Below are positions 23,202 through 35,690 of a DNA stretch of 64,000 bases, piece by piece. Position numbers and translations under genes: made by a program. The stretch is from Serripes groenlandicus (taxonomy: Eukaryota > Mollusca > Bivalvia > Cardiida > Cardiidae): the NCBI GenBank assembly GCA_031761405.1, contig JASEVX010000017.1, positions 7,675,668 to 7,739,667 on the forward strand. Direction: 5' to 3'. Position 1 is the first letter of the stretch, and every line of letters starts with the position of its first letter. Below the pieces are notes generated by a model. It saw only the letters and a program-made list of their open reading frames with translations, searched no databases and was not told the DNA's origin.

Positions 23202-23433
23202 TTAACCCTTTCCCACATACAACAAATCAACAGATCAACAGAAGACGAATTTGAAAACATTTAGTCAAAAATATGAAAACTCTATAAATGAAAGAACAAT
23301 TATTGAATAAAGTTAAAAATGTTGTTTCAAAAGGAAAATTTTCTTAATTATGAGTCATTTCCCTTGTTTCAAATTATTTTCAAAATTCGTCTATTGCAGA
23401 GGCGTCAAAAAGAGTAAGTTGGTGGAAAGGATT
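23202..23433. mobile_element. TTAA foldback MITE, subfamily B
   Basis: TTAACCCTTTCCCACATAC to GTGGAAAGGATTT, with worn arms. Confidence 0.6.
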
Positions 23434-23878
23434 TTTAAAAAAGAAAATATATTCAGCAAATATCATTTGTAAAATCTGTTCTGTGTAACAGATCTACAGC
23501 TATGGTTCATACAACTCTTATTTTCTTCACAATTTATATGCTTTAGGCTTCTTTTCCCATAAAAAATGTTAATTGATTTAGTGTGGAATCATGTTAGAAT
23601 GGAGGAAAAGAGTTTTCAAGATTTGATTGTTCAAGTGTGATTTATAAACTCTACTTTTACATGTACTAGCTTGTTTGAGTATATAAATATTATAATATTT
23701 TAACCCATTTCTGATAGAGACAACTTTTGTGGGTGGGGAAAATGTGGAAGAAGGATAAATTAAATCCTTTGCCCACAATGTTTTCCAATGTGTTAAAATA
23801 ATAAGATCATGCATCTAATTTCCCAAATTAAATTACATGTACAACTTTTCATTAGACATTTTTAAAGCAGTGGAATCG

Positions 23879-24095
23879 TTAACCCTTTCCCTCATACAAC
23901 AATTCTGCAGCAGACGACTTTGAACATATTTTGACAAAAAGTAGAAAATCTCCATAATTGAATGGAAAACCTATGACAAAAAGTGGAAAACATTGTGGCA
24001 AACGTTTTGTGCAATTTCTTCTTTTGTCACTATGTTTTCAAAAAGCCGTCTGCTGCAAAGGCGTCAGAAAGCGTCTATATGAGGGAAAGGGTTAA
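23879..24095 (+). mobile_element. TTAA foldback MITE, subfamily A, with deleted centre
   Basis: TTAA at both ends. The left half of the central palindrome (AGGAGAAATTGCAC) is lost between GTGGCAAA and CGTTTTGTGC. Confidence 0.85.
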
Positions 24096-24329
24096 GATAG
24101 CATATCAGGTGGTTGGTTCAGACTGTGATCTAGCTCTTCCAAGTTGACGTCCGTCTGTCCTTGCTCTGAAACACAGTTAATTGGTGCATGTTTGCATATT
24201 TCATAGAATAGATGTTGTGGTTTAAGAAAACAAATCTTTGCAGTCACATTCTATACTTTATTTATTATCTGATGTATTTTCTGAATTTTAAACTCAACTG
24301 TTTCAAAATCATACATACAATGAATCAAT

Positions 24330-24774
24330 TTAACCCTTTCCCACAGTCTGACGTCTCTGCAGCAGACGACTTTTGTAAACATTGTGACAAATGGAGAAAT
24401 TGCTCAAAGTGAACAATTTTTCCATTTGTCACAATGTTTTCAAGTCTATTCAATAATTACACTTTCATTAGTAGATATTTTGTTGGATGTTTCCAAAGTC
24501 GTCTGAAGGAATCCGCTGTGGTCGAGTGGTTAGCGTCGGGGATTTTGAAACTGGGTGTCCCGGGTTCGATCCCCAGTCGCGGCACTACGGTCATGGTGGA
24601 GTGCCCTTGGGCAAGGCACATTTTCTAGCCTTGTACTGGTTTGTTTACCCAGGGATCATGAATAAATAAATTTAATTGCGCGCTAAATGACCTTAGCTGT
24701 CGATGCGCCATAAAACAATATACATTCATTCCAAAGTCGTCAGATGCAGATTTGTTGTATGTGGGAAAAGGTTA
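24330..24774. mobile_element. TTAA foldback MITE, subfamily B, interrupted by a SINE
   Basis: Left part 24330-24506, right part from 24729 (CCAAAGTCGTCAGATGCAG to GTGGGAAAAGGTTAT). The SINE at 24507-24728 splits the right arm. Confidence 0.75.
24507..24728 (+). mobile_element. tRNA-derived SINE with 16-bp target duplication
   Basis: The head has A box TGGTCGAGTGGTTAGCG and B box GGTTCGATCCC. The body includes GTGCCCTTGGGCAAGGCAC and the tail GATGCGCCATAAAACAAT. TTCCAAAGTCGTCTGA (24491-24506) before it is repeated as TTCCAAAGTCGTCAGA (24729-24744), a target duplication with one change. Not a working tRNA gene: the head lacks a paired acceptor stem. Confidence 0.85.
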
Positions 24775-24883
24775 TGGATCGTATCCATCTCCCCGTGCAA
24801 AGGATGTTCATTTGTGACTTACAACTCTGATAAAGACAACATCATCTTGAGTCTGTGAAACAGACATCAGTTTGTAACCATTG

Positions 24884-25107
24884 TTAACCCATTACTTCAC
24901 ACAGACGACATTTAACGCCTGCAGATGACTTTTGAAAACATTGTAATAAAATGTGAAATTGCTCAAAACGAGCAATTTCACCTTTTATTGCAATATTTTC
25001 AACTCTTCATCAATATAATTCTTTCATTTTTCTAGATTTGTGAAATTGTTCGTCTGATGATTGTAAAGCAAACGACCTATGTAAAGCAGTGTGAAGTTAT
25101 GGGTTAA
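24884..25107. mobile_element. TTAA foldback MITE, subfamily B variant
   Basis: TTAA at both ends and centre GAAATTGCTC-AAAAC-GAGCAATTTC intact. The termini read CCCATTACTTCACACAG and AGTGTGAAGTTATGGG, a changed but still paired end. Confidence 0.75.
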
Positions 25108-25187
25108 AAGCCTAGATAAGGACAATAAGTAGATCTTTACCCCAGGATTACTCTTACTAAGCAATGAACCCTATACTTTGGGGTATT

Positions 25188-25375
25188 TAACCCTTTCCCT
25201 CATACGACAATTCTGCAGCAGACGACTTTGAACATATTTTGTCAAAAAATGGAAAATCTCCATAATTAAATGGATAACCTATGACTAAAAGTGGAAAACA
25301 TTGTGTCAAAAGGAGAAATTGCTTGTTTTGACCAATTTCTTCTTTTGTCACTATGTTTTCAAAAAGGAATTCTCT
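25188..25375 (+). mobile_element. TTAA foldback MITE, subfamily A, right arm truncated
   Basis: TTAACCCTTTCCCTCATACG to CACTATGTTTTCAAAAAGG, then unrelated sequence. Its left side abuts a half copy of the CTAGATA foldback family. Confidence 0.8.
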
Positions 25376-25379
25376 ATAA

Positions 25380-26815
25380 ATGCTTATATATGTATTGAAT
25401 TAGGTAAACAAGATGTTCTATTTATCACATAAAGTGATTTATAAGGCGTATTTCCAAAAAAATAAACAATGTTTACCATATTTCTACAAGAAATTTGCCG
25501 GTTTGGGCGTCAAAGTGACTAACGTTATGACTTCAAACTGCTGATGTGACATCATTTTAATAGTTTTGTCTCCGCGTTGTAACAAAGACTTGAGCGTAGG
25601 ACTGGAAACCAAACTAGTAGTGTCATATGATATTTATGTAATGGGATTTTTGACACTACCATAGAGGGTTTTATGTCATAAATGAAAGTATATGTATTGA
25701 ATGGAATGGATTTGAAAACATTGTGGCAAAAGGAGAAATTGATCATTATGAGCAATTTTCCCTTTTGCCATAATGTTTTAAAAAATTGTCTGCTGCAGAA
25801 GCGTGAGAAGGTACCTGTATGTAGGAAAGGGTGAAACAATGAAAAATCCTAGTAATTTTAGTTTACAGAAGAAAATTTGTATGAAAGGGAAGCAGTTTCA
25901 ATTTTCCCACAATGTTTTTGAGGAAATTAAGTTAGTGCTTATGCGCTGATTTCCATAGGTAAATGAGACAAAAAACTGAGTGAAATAGAGGTATTGATTG
26001 GTAGTATGCATGCAATAAGAGGAACTTCATGTGTAATGTATATTGTATTATGTGTATTTCAAATATGTTATAAAATGTTTGTATAATTGTCAAACACCTT
26101 TCTCTTGTAATCTTGAAAGAACAACTTTTTGAAGAATCCGTAGAATAAAAGTTTGAATGAAAATGAATTGCTCATGTTAGCAGCTTCAACTTTTGCCACA
26201 AACTGGAAAATCTGGACGTACAAAAGAATATTTTTCAACTTTTTATTAACAGAAATCATACTTTCAATTGATAAGATTTTCTTTCATTCTACAGATTTTT
26301 TCTGTGAAAGAGTCTTACGATAGCCTTCAGGTGGATATTATGGAATGGTTAACATACTCATTGATTGTCAGATCAAAATTGGGTTATTTAAAAGAAGATA
26401 ATCATATACGAAACATAATTATGGGTCTTGTTGTTTTCTGCATATATGTTTCATGGATCTAAATGTTAATCGATTAACAAAACCTGATATGCCCAACAGT
26501 TTTTATGTCAATGTAACCTTAAATTATGCCAATACAGAGAGGAAATAACTTCTCAAACCAAAAGACCCAATAATTGTGATGTGTGATGCAGGTATTCTTT
26601 TCTATTACTTTTCTTGAAATTAAAAGATTGATTCCTGTAAAGTCTGTCTGATTTGATTTAACTCAAAGTTTGCAAAGTTTGTTTGATCAATGATGGTCAA
26701 GCGCTTGTGTTCATAATGGACTGTAATCGGTGCTCATTTCAAATGAGTTATCTTATTGATATTTGAAATGTTTAAGTGTTGTATACATTGTCCCAAGTAT
26801 AATAGTATAATTAAT
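25380..26815. other. Intergenic, MITE fragments only
   Basis: A MITE part is at about 25705-25835 and weak remnants at 26090-26260. The frame at 26268-26462 shows no family likeness. Otherwise nothing. Confidence 0.35.
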
Positions 26816-26818
26816 CAT

Positions 26819-27044
26819 TTAACCCTTTCCCTCATATAGATGCTTTCTGACGCCTCAGCAGCAGACAGCTTTTTGAAAACATAGTGACTAAAGAAGAAAT
26901 TGCTCAAAACAAGCAATTTCTCCTTTTGCCACAATGTTTTCCACTTTTAGTCATAGGTTATCCATGCAATTACAGAAAATCTCTATTTTTTGACAATATG
27001 TTCAAAGTCGTCTGCTGCAGAATTGTCGTATGAAGGAAAGGGTT
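26819..27044 (-). mobile_element. TTAA foldback MITE, subfamily A
   Basis: TTAACCCTTTCCCTCATATAG to ATGAAGGAAAGGGTTGA; the right TTAA is mutated to TTGA. Confidence 0.8.
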
Positions 27045-27202
27045 GAAGCCCTGTGTAATTCATAAAAATATGATTAAACTGAAAATACCATGCTTTACAC
27101 ATATTTGCATGAATTGTACTGTAACTTAACCCTTTCTAACATACAACAACTCTGAAGCAGACAGCATTGTAAACACCTAGATAAAACATGGGAAAATCTG
27201 TA

Positions 27203-27432
27203 TTAACACTTTCCCTCATACAGCAATTATGCAGCAGACGACTTTGAATGTATTTTGTCAAAAAATAGAAAATCTCCATAATTGAATGGATAACCTATGA
27301 CAAAAAGTAGAAAACATTGTGGCAAAAGGAGAAATTGCACGTTTTGTGCAATTTCTTCTTTTGTCACTATGTTTTCAAAAAGCCGTCTGCTGCAGAGGCG
27401 TCAGAAAACGTCTATATGAGGGAAAGGGTTAA
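27203..27432 (+). mobile_element. TTAA foldback MITE, subfamily A
   Basis: TTAA at both ends, centre GAAATTGCAC-GTTTT-GTGCAATTTC with compensated C/G changes. It sits inside remnants of an older copy (27128-27200). Confidence 0.85.
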
Positions 27433-27980
27433 TGAATACATAGTTGAATAGATTTTAAATAACTGTGGTTATGGGAGAAAAATCTCTCATTATGACTAAT
27501 TTCTCCTTTTGTCTCAATAATGTTTTTAAGAAAAGTGCCTGCTACAGGGGTAAAGGCTTGAAGATATAAAAGACCTGCCTTATTGGTTTGTCCTGTTAAT
27601 AGAGTTGAAAACATATTGGCAAATGGAAAACTTGTTCTACATAAGCAATATCTCCTTTTCCTGTATTTTTTTTCATTTGTTGTCTGCTGGAGATATGTCT
27701 ACATTTGGGAAGGGGTTAAAACAGTTGAAAGTCTAACTTACGAATTTGCAATGAATGAAAACCCAGATCTTAGTGTAACACCCAACCCTTTCCCACATAC
27801 AACAAATCTGAATCAGGAGTTGTGTTTGTTTTGACATTAGTTAAACTTGTTGTGTACTCATCTCCCTTGCTTGTCCACCTTAGCTTCCACTTAATACTAT
27901 ATCTTTCTATATATATAGAGTCGGTTAAAAATAACTTGTTTGGAATACCTAGCTGTACATTTTGGAATAGTGTGGTCGCT

Positions 27981-28003
27981 TTGTATGTATGTATGTATGT
28001 AGG
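27981..28003 (+). repeat. (GTAT)n microsatellite
   Basis: About five GTAT units in a row. Confidence 0.7.
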
Positions 28004-28629
28004 TTTTTTGTTACGAATGATGTACTATAGGCTCTGTTGTTTTTACCGTAATTCGACCCACTTTGACTGCAATAAATAAATTTAATGTTACTGATAAGCT
28101 TTGTTTGCTGATTATTTTATGCCTTAAATTCAATTACGACGGCAATGGTAGTTCAGTGATAGTGTTCTAGATTGATTACCTGAATTATAATATATGCCTT
28201 GCAAACATTAATAAATTATACAACACAGAACCAGTTTATAATGAGCCCCTCTTCAAATACACTTGACATAAATATATATATATACATAAATCCTTTTACC
28301 TGGCGACATACATACTAATTCAGGTCCACTCATATGCCTCTGTGGAATTTGTAGCACATTAGTAGATAATTTGTTGGAAATAATTGTATTGTTTTGGTGA
28401 ACACAAATTGTGACTGTGAAGCTGCATAACACAGAAACATGTCCTATTTGAACAGATCTTGTATAACTTGGCCCGTATGTAGGCATGGTGGCACTAAAGT
28501 TGAAAGTTTAACATGTAACAGCTTCAAACTATACTATTTAAAATATGGTAAGAGTCACTATGCATTCTGTTTAACATTGTAACTTATTGTGTTGGTAATT
28601 GATATGAATCTTGAAAGAATGTTCAAATT

Positions 28630-29430
28630 ATGCTCCTTGGGTCAAAATTGGTCCCACCCTGGGTTTTACATAGAGATAAATAGGGAAAAACTTTGAATAT
28701 CTTCTTGTCTGCAACTGAAAGGCCTAGAACTTAGATATTTAATGTGTAGTATTGTCTACTGGTTCTCTACAAAGGTTGTTCAAATTCGGCCCCTTGGATC
28801 AAAATTGGCCCCGCCCTGTGAGTCACCTGTTTTACATAGGAATATATAGGGAAACACTGAAAACGATCTTGTCTGAAACTGAAAGGCCTAGAGCTTAGAT
28901 GTTAGGTGTGTAGCATTGTATTGTGTCATCTAACACAATTGTTCAAATTGTGCCTCTGGGGTCAAAATTGACCCCACTCTAGGGGTCACCTGTTTTATAA
29001 AGAGATATATAGGGAATAACTTTGAAAAACTAATTGTCTGAAAATAAAAGGCATAAAGCTTCAATATATGGGGAGATCAATTGTCTAGTGGTCTTCTACC
29101 AAGATTGTTAAAATTATACTCCTGTGGTCAAAATTGGACCCGCCCTTAGGGGTCACCTGTTGTACATAATGATTTATAGGGAAAAACTTAGAAATCTTCT
29201 TGTTAAATACAAACTGGTACATAGACACTTCTTTAGTGACCTTTTAAGTCATATTAACTTGACAAAAGACGGACAACATAGGATGTGTGTTTTTCACTCT
29301 GTGGCAGTGGAGCTATACTGGTCCTCTATGGCCTCTTGTATTGGCTTAGCTGACCGCAAAATGAGTTATTGTGATTGGCATGACAAATCACATTACATAA
29401 CTCTGGTGAGCGATTATGGCCCTCTTGTTT
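28630..29430 (+). mobile_element. Helitron-like element, third core type
   Basis: Three to four units of about 160-170 bp with GTCAAAATTG(G/A)(C/T)CC, GGTCACCTGTTTTACATA and CTGAAAGGCCTAGA. Ends GGTGAGCGATTATGGCCCTCTTG, the family's 3' hallmark. The 5' end is not clear. Confidence 0.65.
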
Positions 29431-29708
29431 TATTTAAAATGTCATTGTTTTCTTAACTTAATTCTCAGCAAAAATTATGAAAATAACGATCTTTGAAGCG
29501 TAATGAATGCAAGAATGACTTGTAGTCTAAATTACACACTTCTTAGCTCATGCTGGAAAGGGAAATACGAAAAAGGATTTTTTGAGGGTGGCTACTGTTA
29601 GGTTTAGGAACATGTATGACAAACATGTGAAATGAAAGCCGCTTTGCATTGCCTCCTAATATTATGTTGCCATAGCTCCTCTTTTAAAAAAACCTGACAA
29701 TTCCATAG

Positions 29709-30187
29709 CGTCAGCAAAGACAGTTGTTGCGCAGTTCAGATCAATATTCACAATGGAAGATGATAATGGAACGTTACCAGGCACTTAAAAAAGAGGAAGT
29801 AAGAATGTTAAGCCGCACACTAACTACATCATCTAATGGAGAAATGAAACTTTTACAAAGGATTGACACATCCAAGAAACGAGGACCGGACAGGTTCTCA
29901 AACCGCAACCTGAAGAACTGCGCTGTTCAACTAGCCCCTGGCTTTACCAGCACTCATTTAAAAACATGTAAGATACCCTCTAACTAATTAAACTTTTGCG
30001 TGGCATCTACATCTCGGTAAAGAGGTATCCATATACAGCAGAAGATTACCGCGCGAATGGATGGGTGACGAGCTATCATAAAGAAACATACAATGATGAA
30101 ACAATTAATTCCCCTATCATCAAAAAGCCCAACGGGTTAACTCTAGTTATGTCCGATGTCAGGCTTTCTTCGATTGTATCGCGTTAG
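29709..30187 (+). CDS. Unidentified two-exon coding candidate, C-terminal part
   Basis: Segment 29709-29967 follows an acceptor-like CCATAG and ends at a donor GTAAGA. Segment 30039-30187 follows CATATACAG and ends at TAG. Phases match (T|CA), implying a 71 bp intron and 135 residues. Text includes SQWKMIMERYQALKKEE, KKRGPDRFSNRNLKN, EDYRANGWVTSYHKE and IIKKPNGLTLVMSDVRL. Composition is less AT-rich than the surroundings. An in-frame stop sits directly before 29709, so an upstream exon is needed. I do not recognise the family; a decayed gene fragment is also possible. Confidence 0.35.
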
Positions 30188-30232
30188 CTTAAACTAATTT
30201 AGTTCATATCGATATGCCTTATTTGTGTTTTT

Positions 30233-31372
30233 AGCTCACCTATGCACGAAGTGCAAGGTGAGCTATTGTGATCACATTTTGTCCGGCGTCTGTCCGTCGT
30301 GCGTCGTCAACATTTGAGCTTGTTAACACTCTACGGGCTACATTTTGCATCCAATCTTCTTGAAAGATTATCAGAACGTTCATCACCATAAAATCTTGTA
30401 CAAGTTCGAAACTGGGCCATATGAGGTCAAAAACTAGGTCACTAGGTCGAATTGAAGGGAAATCTTGTTAACACTCTAGAGGCCACATTTTCAACTTGAG
30501 CATGTTGAAACTTTATCAGAATGTTTGTCTTGATGATATGTAGGTCAAGTTCGAACATTGGTCACGTCGGGTCAAAAAGTAGGTTAGCTTGTTAACACTC
30601 CAGAGGCCGCAATTTTTGCTTCAGCAGTTTGAAATTTTGTCAGAATGTTTGTCTTTAAAATATGTAGGTCAAGTTCGAATATGGGTTATGCCGGGTCAGA
30701 AACTAGGTCACTAGGCCAAATTGAAGGAAAATCTTGTTAACACTTTGGATGCCACATTTTTTGCTTCAGCAGCTTGACATTTGGTCAGAATGTTTGTCTA
30801 AATGATATCTAGGCCAAGTTCGGATATGGGTCATGCCGGGTTAAAAACTAGGTCACTAGGCCAAATTGAAGGGTAATCTTGTTAACACTCTGGATATTGC
30901 ATTTTTAATTTCAGCATGATGAAACTTTATAAGAGGTTTTTTTCTTGATGATATGTAGGCCAAGTTCGAATATGGGTCATGCTGGGTCAAAAACTAGGTC
31001 ACTAGATCAAATTGAAGGAAAATCTTGTGAACTCTTTGGATGCCGCATTTTTTGCTTCAGCTTCAAATTCGAATATGGGTCATATTGGATCAGAAACTAG
31101 ATCAATAAAGGAAAATATTGTTCAAACTACGGAGGCCGCATTTTTACTTAGAGCAAGTTGAAACTTTGTCAGAATGTTGTCTTGATGATATCTAGTCCAT
31201 GTTGGAATATGGGTCATATCAGGTAAAAAAATATAGATCACAAGGCCAAATGAAGGAAAATATTGTTAACACTGTGGAGGTTGCATTCAGAATAATTGTC
31301 TTGATGTGTTTTGCATTGCAGTACATTGTATAATTAAGGTGAGCGATCCAGGGCCATCATGGCCCTCTTGTT
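30233..31372 (+). mobile_element. Helitron-like element, AACTAGGTCACTAGGCC core
   Basis: Starts AGCTCACCTATGCACGAAG, then TGCAAGGTGAGCTATTGTG and GTCCGTCGTGCGTCGTC. Units of about 150 bp carry AACTAGGTCACTAGG and AATCTTGTTAACACT. Ends GGTGAGCGATCC, hairpin GGGCCATCATGGCCC, TCTTGTTT. Same type as 62018-63730, which lies in reverse. Confidence 0.75.
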
Positions 31373-31958
31373 TACCATTTTAATGGCGTCACTGGCCTGC
31401 GATGGACTAAGCCCTATGCAGTAACAAAGTAGAAGTAGAAGTTATCTGGTCTCTAAATCATCAAAGGTTAGATGAGAGCGCTCTGTAACGTTACTGTATG
31501 GAAATAGTTCGGTACTTGAAAGATCTGAGTGCAATATCAATGCGTGCGGTATCGCTCCGTGCAATATCGACGGATACTGCATCCTTTTTCCAAATGGAAA
31601 ATAGACGGAAAAATATCAAAGTATACAATACATACGGAATATTATGTTGCAGGAGCCACAAATTAGCTCGTACCGAAGGTCGAGTAAGATATGGATTTAT
31701 TTTCCGAACGTAATTTTCCTTTTATTATATATCTACAATATATTAAGAGTAAAAAAAGTAACAAATATACAGATTCAATTTTTGTTTTATTGAAAAATGT
31801 TTATCATGAAATGAAGAAAAGAATGGCGGATGAATATTTACTACAATACTTAGGCCATGCCCCATAGAATGTATTCTGATACGTAGGTCCAGCCAGTTAA
31901 ATTGTCATTGTTTTGTGGGAGAAAATGACTTAACACAATCTTTATTTGCGGTTTTTTT

Positions 31959-33327
31959 AGCTCACCTAAGCACGAAGTGCAAGGTGAGCTTTTGTGATCA
32001 CTCACCGTCCGGCGTCCGTCGTCGTCGTCGTCGTCGTCGGCGTCTGTTAACAATTTCCTACAAATGACTTCTCCTACTAAACCAATGGACAGATTTCAAA
32101 ATAACTTCACAGGAATGGTCCTTAGGTAGTCCTCTTTCAAAGTTGTTCAAAGAAATAATTAATTCCAAGTAGAACTTTGGTTGCTGCGGCATCAAAAAGG
32201 GGGAAAATTGCCAAATCTTAAAAAATCTTCTTGTCCAAAAGTACTGGCCCGATTTGAAAATTATTTTGCGCAAATGTTCCTTGGGGTATCCTCTACCAAG
32301 ATTGTTCAAATATTTCCGATCCGTTAAAAAACATGGCCGCCAGGGGGCGGAGCTTATTTTCCTTATATGTGCATTGTTAAAACTTTAAAAATCTTCTTGT
32401 CCAAAAGTACTGGCCCGATTTGAAAATTATTTTGCACAAATGTTCCTTGGGACACTCTTTACCAAGATTGTTCAAATATTTCCAATCCGTTGAAAAACAT
32501 GGCCGCCAGGGGGCGGAGCCTGTTTTCCTTATATGTGCATTGTTTAAACTTTGAAAAATAATCTTGTCCAAAAGTACTGGGCCGATTTGTAAATAATTTT
32601 GCACAAATGTTCCTTGGTGCACCCTTTACCAAGATGATTCAAATATTTTTGATCCGTTGAAAAACATGGCCGCCAGGGGGCGGAGCTTGTTTTCCTTATA
32701 TGTGCATTGTTAAAACTTTAAAAATCTTCTTGTCCAAAAGTACTGGCCCAATTTGAAAATTATTTTGCACAAATGTTCCTTAGGGCACCCTTTACCAAGA
32801 TTGTTCAAATATTTCCGATCCGTTGAAAAGCATGGGCGCCACGGGGCGGAGCTAGTTTTCCTTATATGTGCATTGTTAAAACTTAAAAAATCTTCTTGTC
32901 CAAAAGAACTGGCCCGATTTAAAAATTATTTTGCACAAATGTTCCTAGGGGCACCCTTTACAAAGATTGTACAAATATTTCCAATCCGTTGAAAAACATG
33001 GCGGCCAGGGGGCGGAGCTTGTTTTCCTTATATGTGCATTGTTAAAACTTTAAAAATCTTCTTGTCCAAAAGTACTGGCCCGATTTAAAAATTATTTTGC
33101 ACAAATGTTCCTTGGGGCACCCTTTACGAAGATTGTTCAAATATTTTTGATCCGTTGAAAAACATGGCCGCCAGGGGGCGGAGCTTGTTTTCCTTATATG
33201 TGCATTGTTAAAACTTTAAAAATCTTCTTGTCCAAAAGTATTGGCCTAAAAAGAGTAAAAACTTTGAAAACTATTGAAGTTCTATTAAATCAGGTGAGCG
33301 ATATAGGGCTATCATGGCCCTCTTGTT
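31959..33327 (+). mobile_element. Helitron-like element, CATGGCCGCCAGGGGGCGG core
   Basis: Starts AGCTCACCTAAGCACGAAG with GTGCAAGGTGAGC, then GTCCGTCGTCGTCGTC. Six or so units of about 166 bp repeat ACATGGCCGCCAGGGGGCGG at 32332, 32498, 32665, 32830, 32996 and 33164 (approximate). Ends GGTGAGCGATATAGGGC and ATCATGGCCCTCTTGTT. Confidence 0.75.
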
Positions 33328-33329
33328 AT

Positions 33330-34845
33330 TAAATTGAAACTAGATTTTCGATACAAAAAATAGAAACGATTTTCCTAAATAATACTGGTTGTCTGCATAT
33401 TTGACTACGTTGCACAGATTCAAAACAGGAACCTCGCTGAAAGTAGTCCGCGCACTGTCTGACGTCACAATACCGTATTAAACACGTGTACAATACAAAA
33501 TTTTAATCTGTCGTGTCTGAACTGCGCATGACAATCTGCATGTATTTGCGCCGGGAAAATGTACAGGTATATAATAAAGTAACTTTGACCAGGCAACATG
33601 AAACATCATAAAAGTGTAAATACAATGCCACCAATCCCTGGTACGAAGGACATGGATTGGAAATTAGTGTCGACTAGTCTATCTATTTTTTTTAAATCGA
33701 TATTGAAAAGGGATGTGTGGTATTTTCGTGTGAACTTACATTTTTACGAACAAGTTAAAAATAAATGGAACCGAGTATAATTATTTTCCCGGTCGTCATA
33801 ACAGACGACAGCAAAACTACGTCAAAATCCAAATGTTGACTGTATACATTGCTCATTAATGACAATGTGAGCTAGATGCACGTCATTTTACAGTGAACAA
33901 GGGGTAATGTCCGTGTTTGATCAAAAATAAAAACACTCTATAATTCAATATTTCGGCCAAATGCCTTTGTCTGGTTAAATTTAACAAGGATCAAACACTT
34001 TGATGCATCCTTTATTGAAAGTATTGAACATGATGATTATCGTTGCCAAGTCATTTCCGTATCACTTCATTTTGGCGTAACGTCAAATAGAGCGACGTCG
34101 TTTCCCGCAAAAAAAAAAGGTGGGATCAACATGAAAAGCCCCAAATTCCTAAACATGAGCAATAGATTCACTCACACAAAATTGTTTTAAAATGTATACG
34201 CTGTGTAGTGTTAGATCAGGTCAGACTGTGTATGTACAGGTCAATCTTGATCCCCATATACTCATACGCAACATATACATAAAGGCCCACTCATATCCAT
34301 CCAGGCTAAATAATTCCTATAAATACACAAACTAAAACAAATAATCTTGCTATATTAGATCTTCCAAAGGGAAGAAAGTCAATAAAACACTGTAAAGGCC
34401 TATCATTAATCAAGATTTAAAAAAAAACCACACGTAAATTTAAGTGTACTCAATTCTGATGCATCTTCGCTACCCAAGGCTACTTCGTACATAATCATTC
34501 CCATGGTAATGTAATGGACACATTACCCTTGGCTTGCGGAAGATGATTCTGGTGTTGAACAGATCGAAAGGAGACGTCGTCAGGACATCATGACGTAATT
34601 TCAGTCGTGGCGTCATATGATTCCCGTACTTTTCCACCTGTTGAAAATCGGCTTTCTATCAAATAATGTATCGTCCCTTTCTGCGATTTGAGGCGCGTGT
34701 TATTGTCAATATAGTGGTACAAACAGTATAAACTGAGCCGGTCAAATTACACCAATTACTTCCGCAATCATACAAAATAGTCCCTAAATATATTTGTTTG
34801 CGGTAGAAATTAGTGATTCCATCACCAGAATGCATTGAATATATA
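33330..34845. other. Intergenic, nothing recognised
   Basis: No coding frame or MITE copy. A small palindrome with CATTACATTACCATGG-like arms lies near 34495-34535. Confidence 0.35.
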
Positions 34846-34849
34846 GAGT

Positions 34850-35005
34850 TTAATTAACATTGTTTTCATGATACGGGATTTAAATCCCAAGTGGAAGATA
34901 GTATTGCGATATAAAAACGAGTGCGCCATAGCGCACGAGTTTTTATATGCAAGAATCTCTTTCACGAGGGATATAATTCCCAAATCATGAAAACACTGTT
35001 TATTA
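34850..35005. mobile_element. Foldback element with GTGCGC-CATA-GCGCAC centre
   Basis: Outer arms TTGTTTTCATGATACGGGA and TCCCAAATCATGAAAACA pair. The centre reads GAGTGCGCCATAGCGCACGAG flanked by ATATAAAAAC / TTTTTATAT. About 155 bp. The open frame at 34921-35169 starts in the centre and is not taken as a gene. Confidence 0.6.
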
Positions 35006-35690
35006 AACTATATACTATATACTCGGCGATAATTTTCGTTTTTAAACGACAATACCCCTGTGCAGCTCATTTATTTTTAGCTCAGACGCGGAGAGATCTG
35101 AATGACGTAATCTGCCAGTTTTGCAATGACGTCACTACGCGCGCACCGACAAATGTGTACATTGATTGAAATAAATGTGTCATGTCGATTCAAGCTCTTA
35201 TTTGCGGATTTAAAAGTGCAATTGTGGATTATTTAACTGTTCATCATGGAAATAAAGTGGATAAGTAGTGAACATAAAAGGGAGCTTAAAGGTGTTTAAA
35301 AAGAGATTTAAAAAAGTAGTTCCGAAAATCCGGCTAGTGAGCTATATCGCACACTAGGCGATATTGCTCAGTAGACAAAAAGCATGTTATTGGTTTTCTC
35401 AAGTTGGGAAATCTCTATATTTTATCATTGAGTATATATATATGACATTAATTGCGTTTAAATTCATTGTAAAAATGTATAGGATGCACTGAAAATTATT
35501 GATTATATCATTTTTAGTATTTTGACCGTGTTTGAAAGTGAATATAAAGGACGGGAAAACCGGTTTTGTAATGATACCTGGTGCTTTAAATAAGAAACGC
35601 TTTGAAAGTGTGACAATTGAGGCCTGAAACTGATCGATTTACATGGAAAAGAAGAAGGCATTCATTTGGTGTACCTTGCACACTTGCACA
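35006..35690. other. SLC7A6OS upstream region
   Basis: No gene seen. A weak hairpin GTGAGCTATATCGC / GCGATATTGCTCA lies at 35337-35370. Confidence 0.3.

Noticed and set aside
24511..24583. Possible tRNA gene
   Set aside because: A and B boxes are present, but the acceptor stem does not pair and a SINE body with target duplication follows.
29124..29456. 110-residue frame
   Set aside because: Covers the end of a Helitron-like element, including its 3' hairpin.
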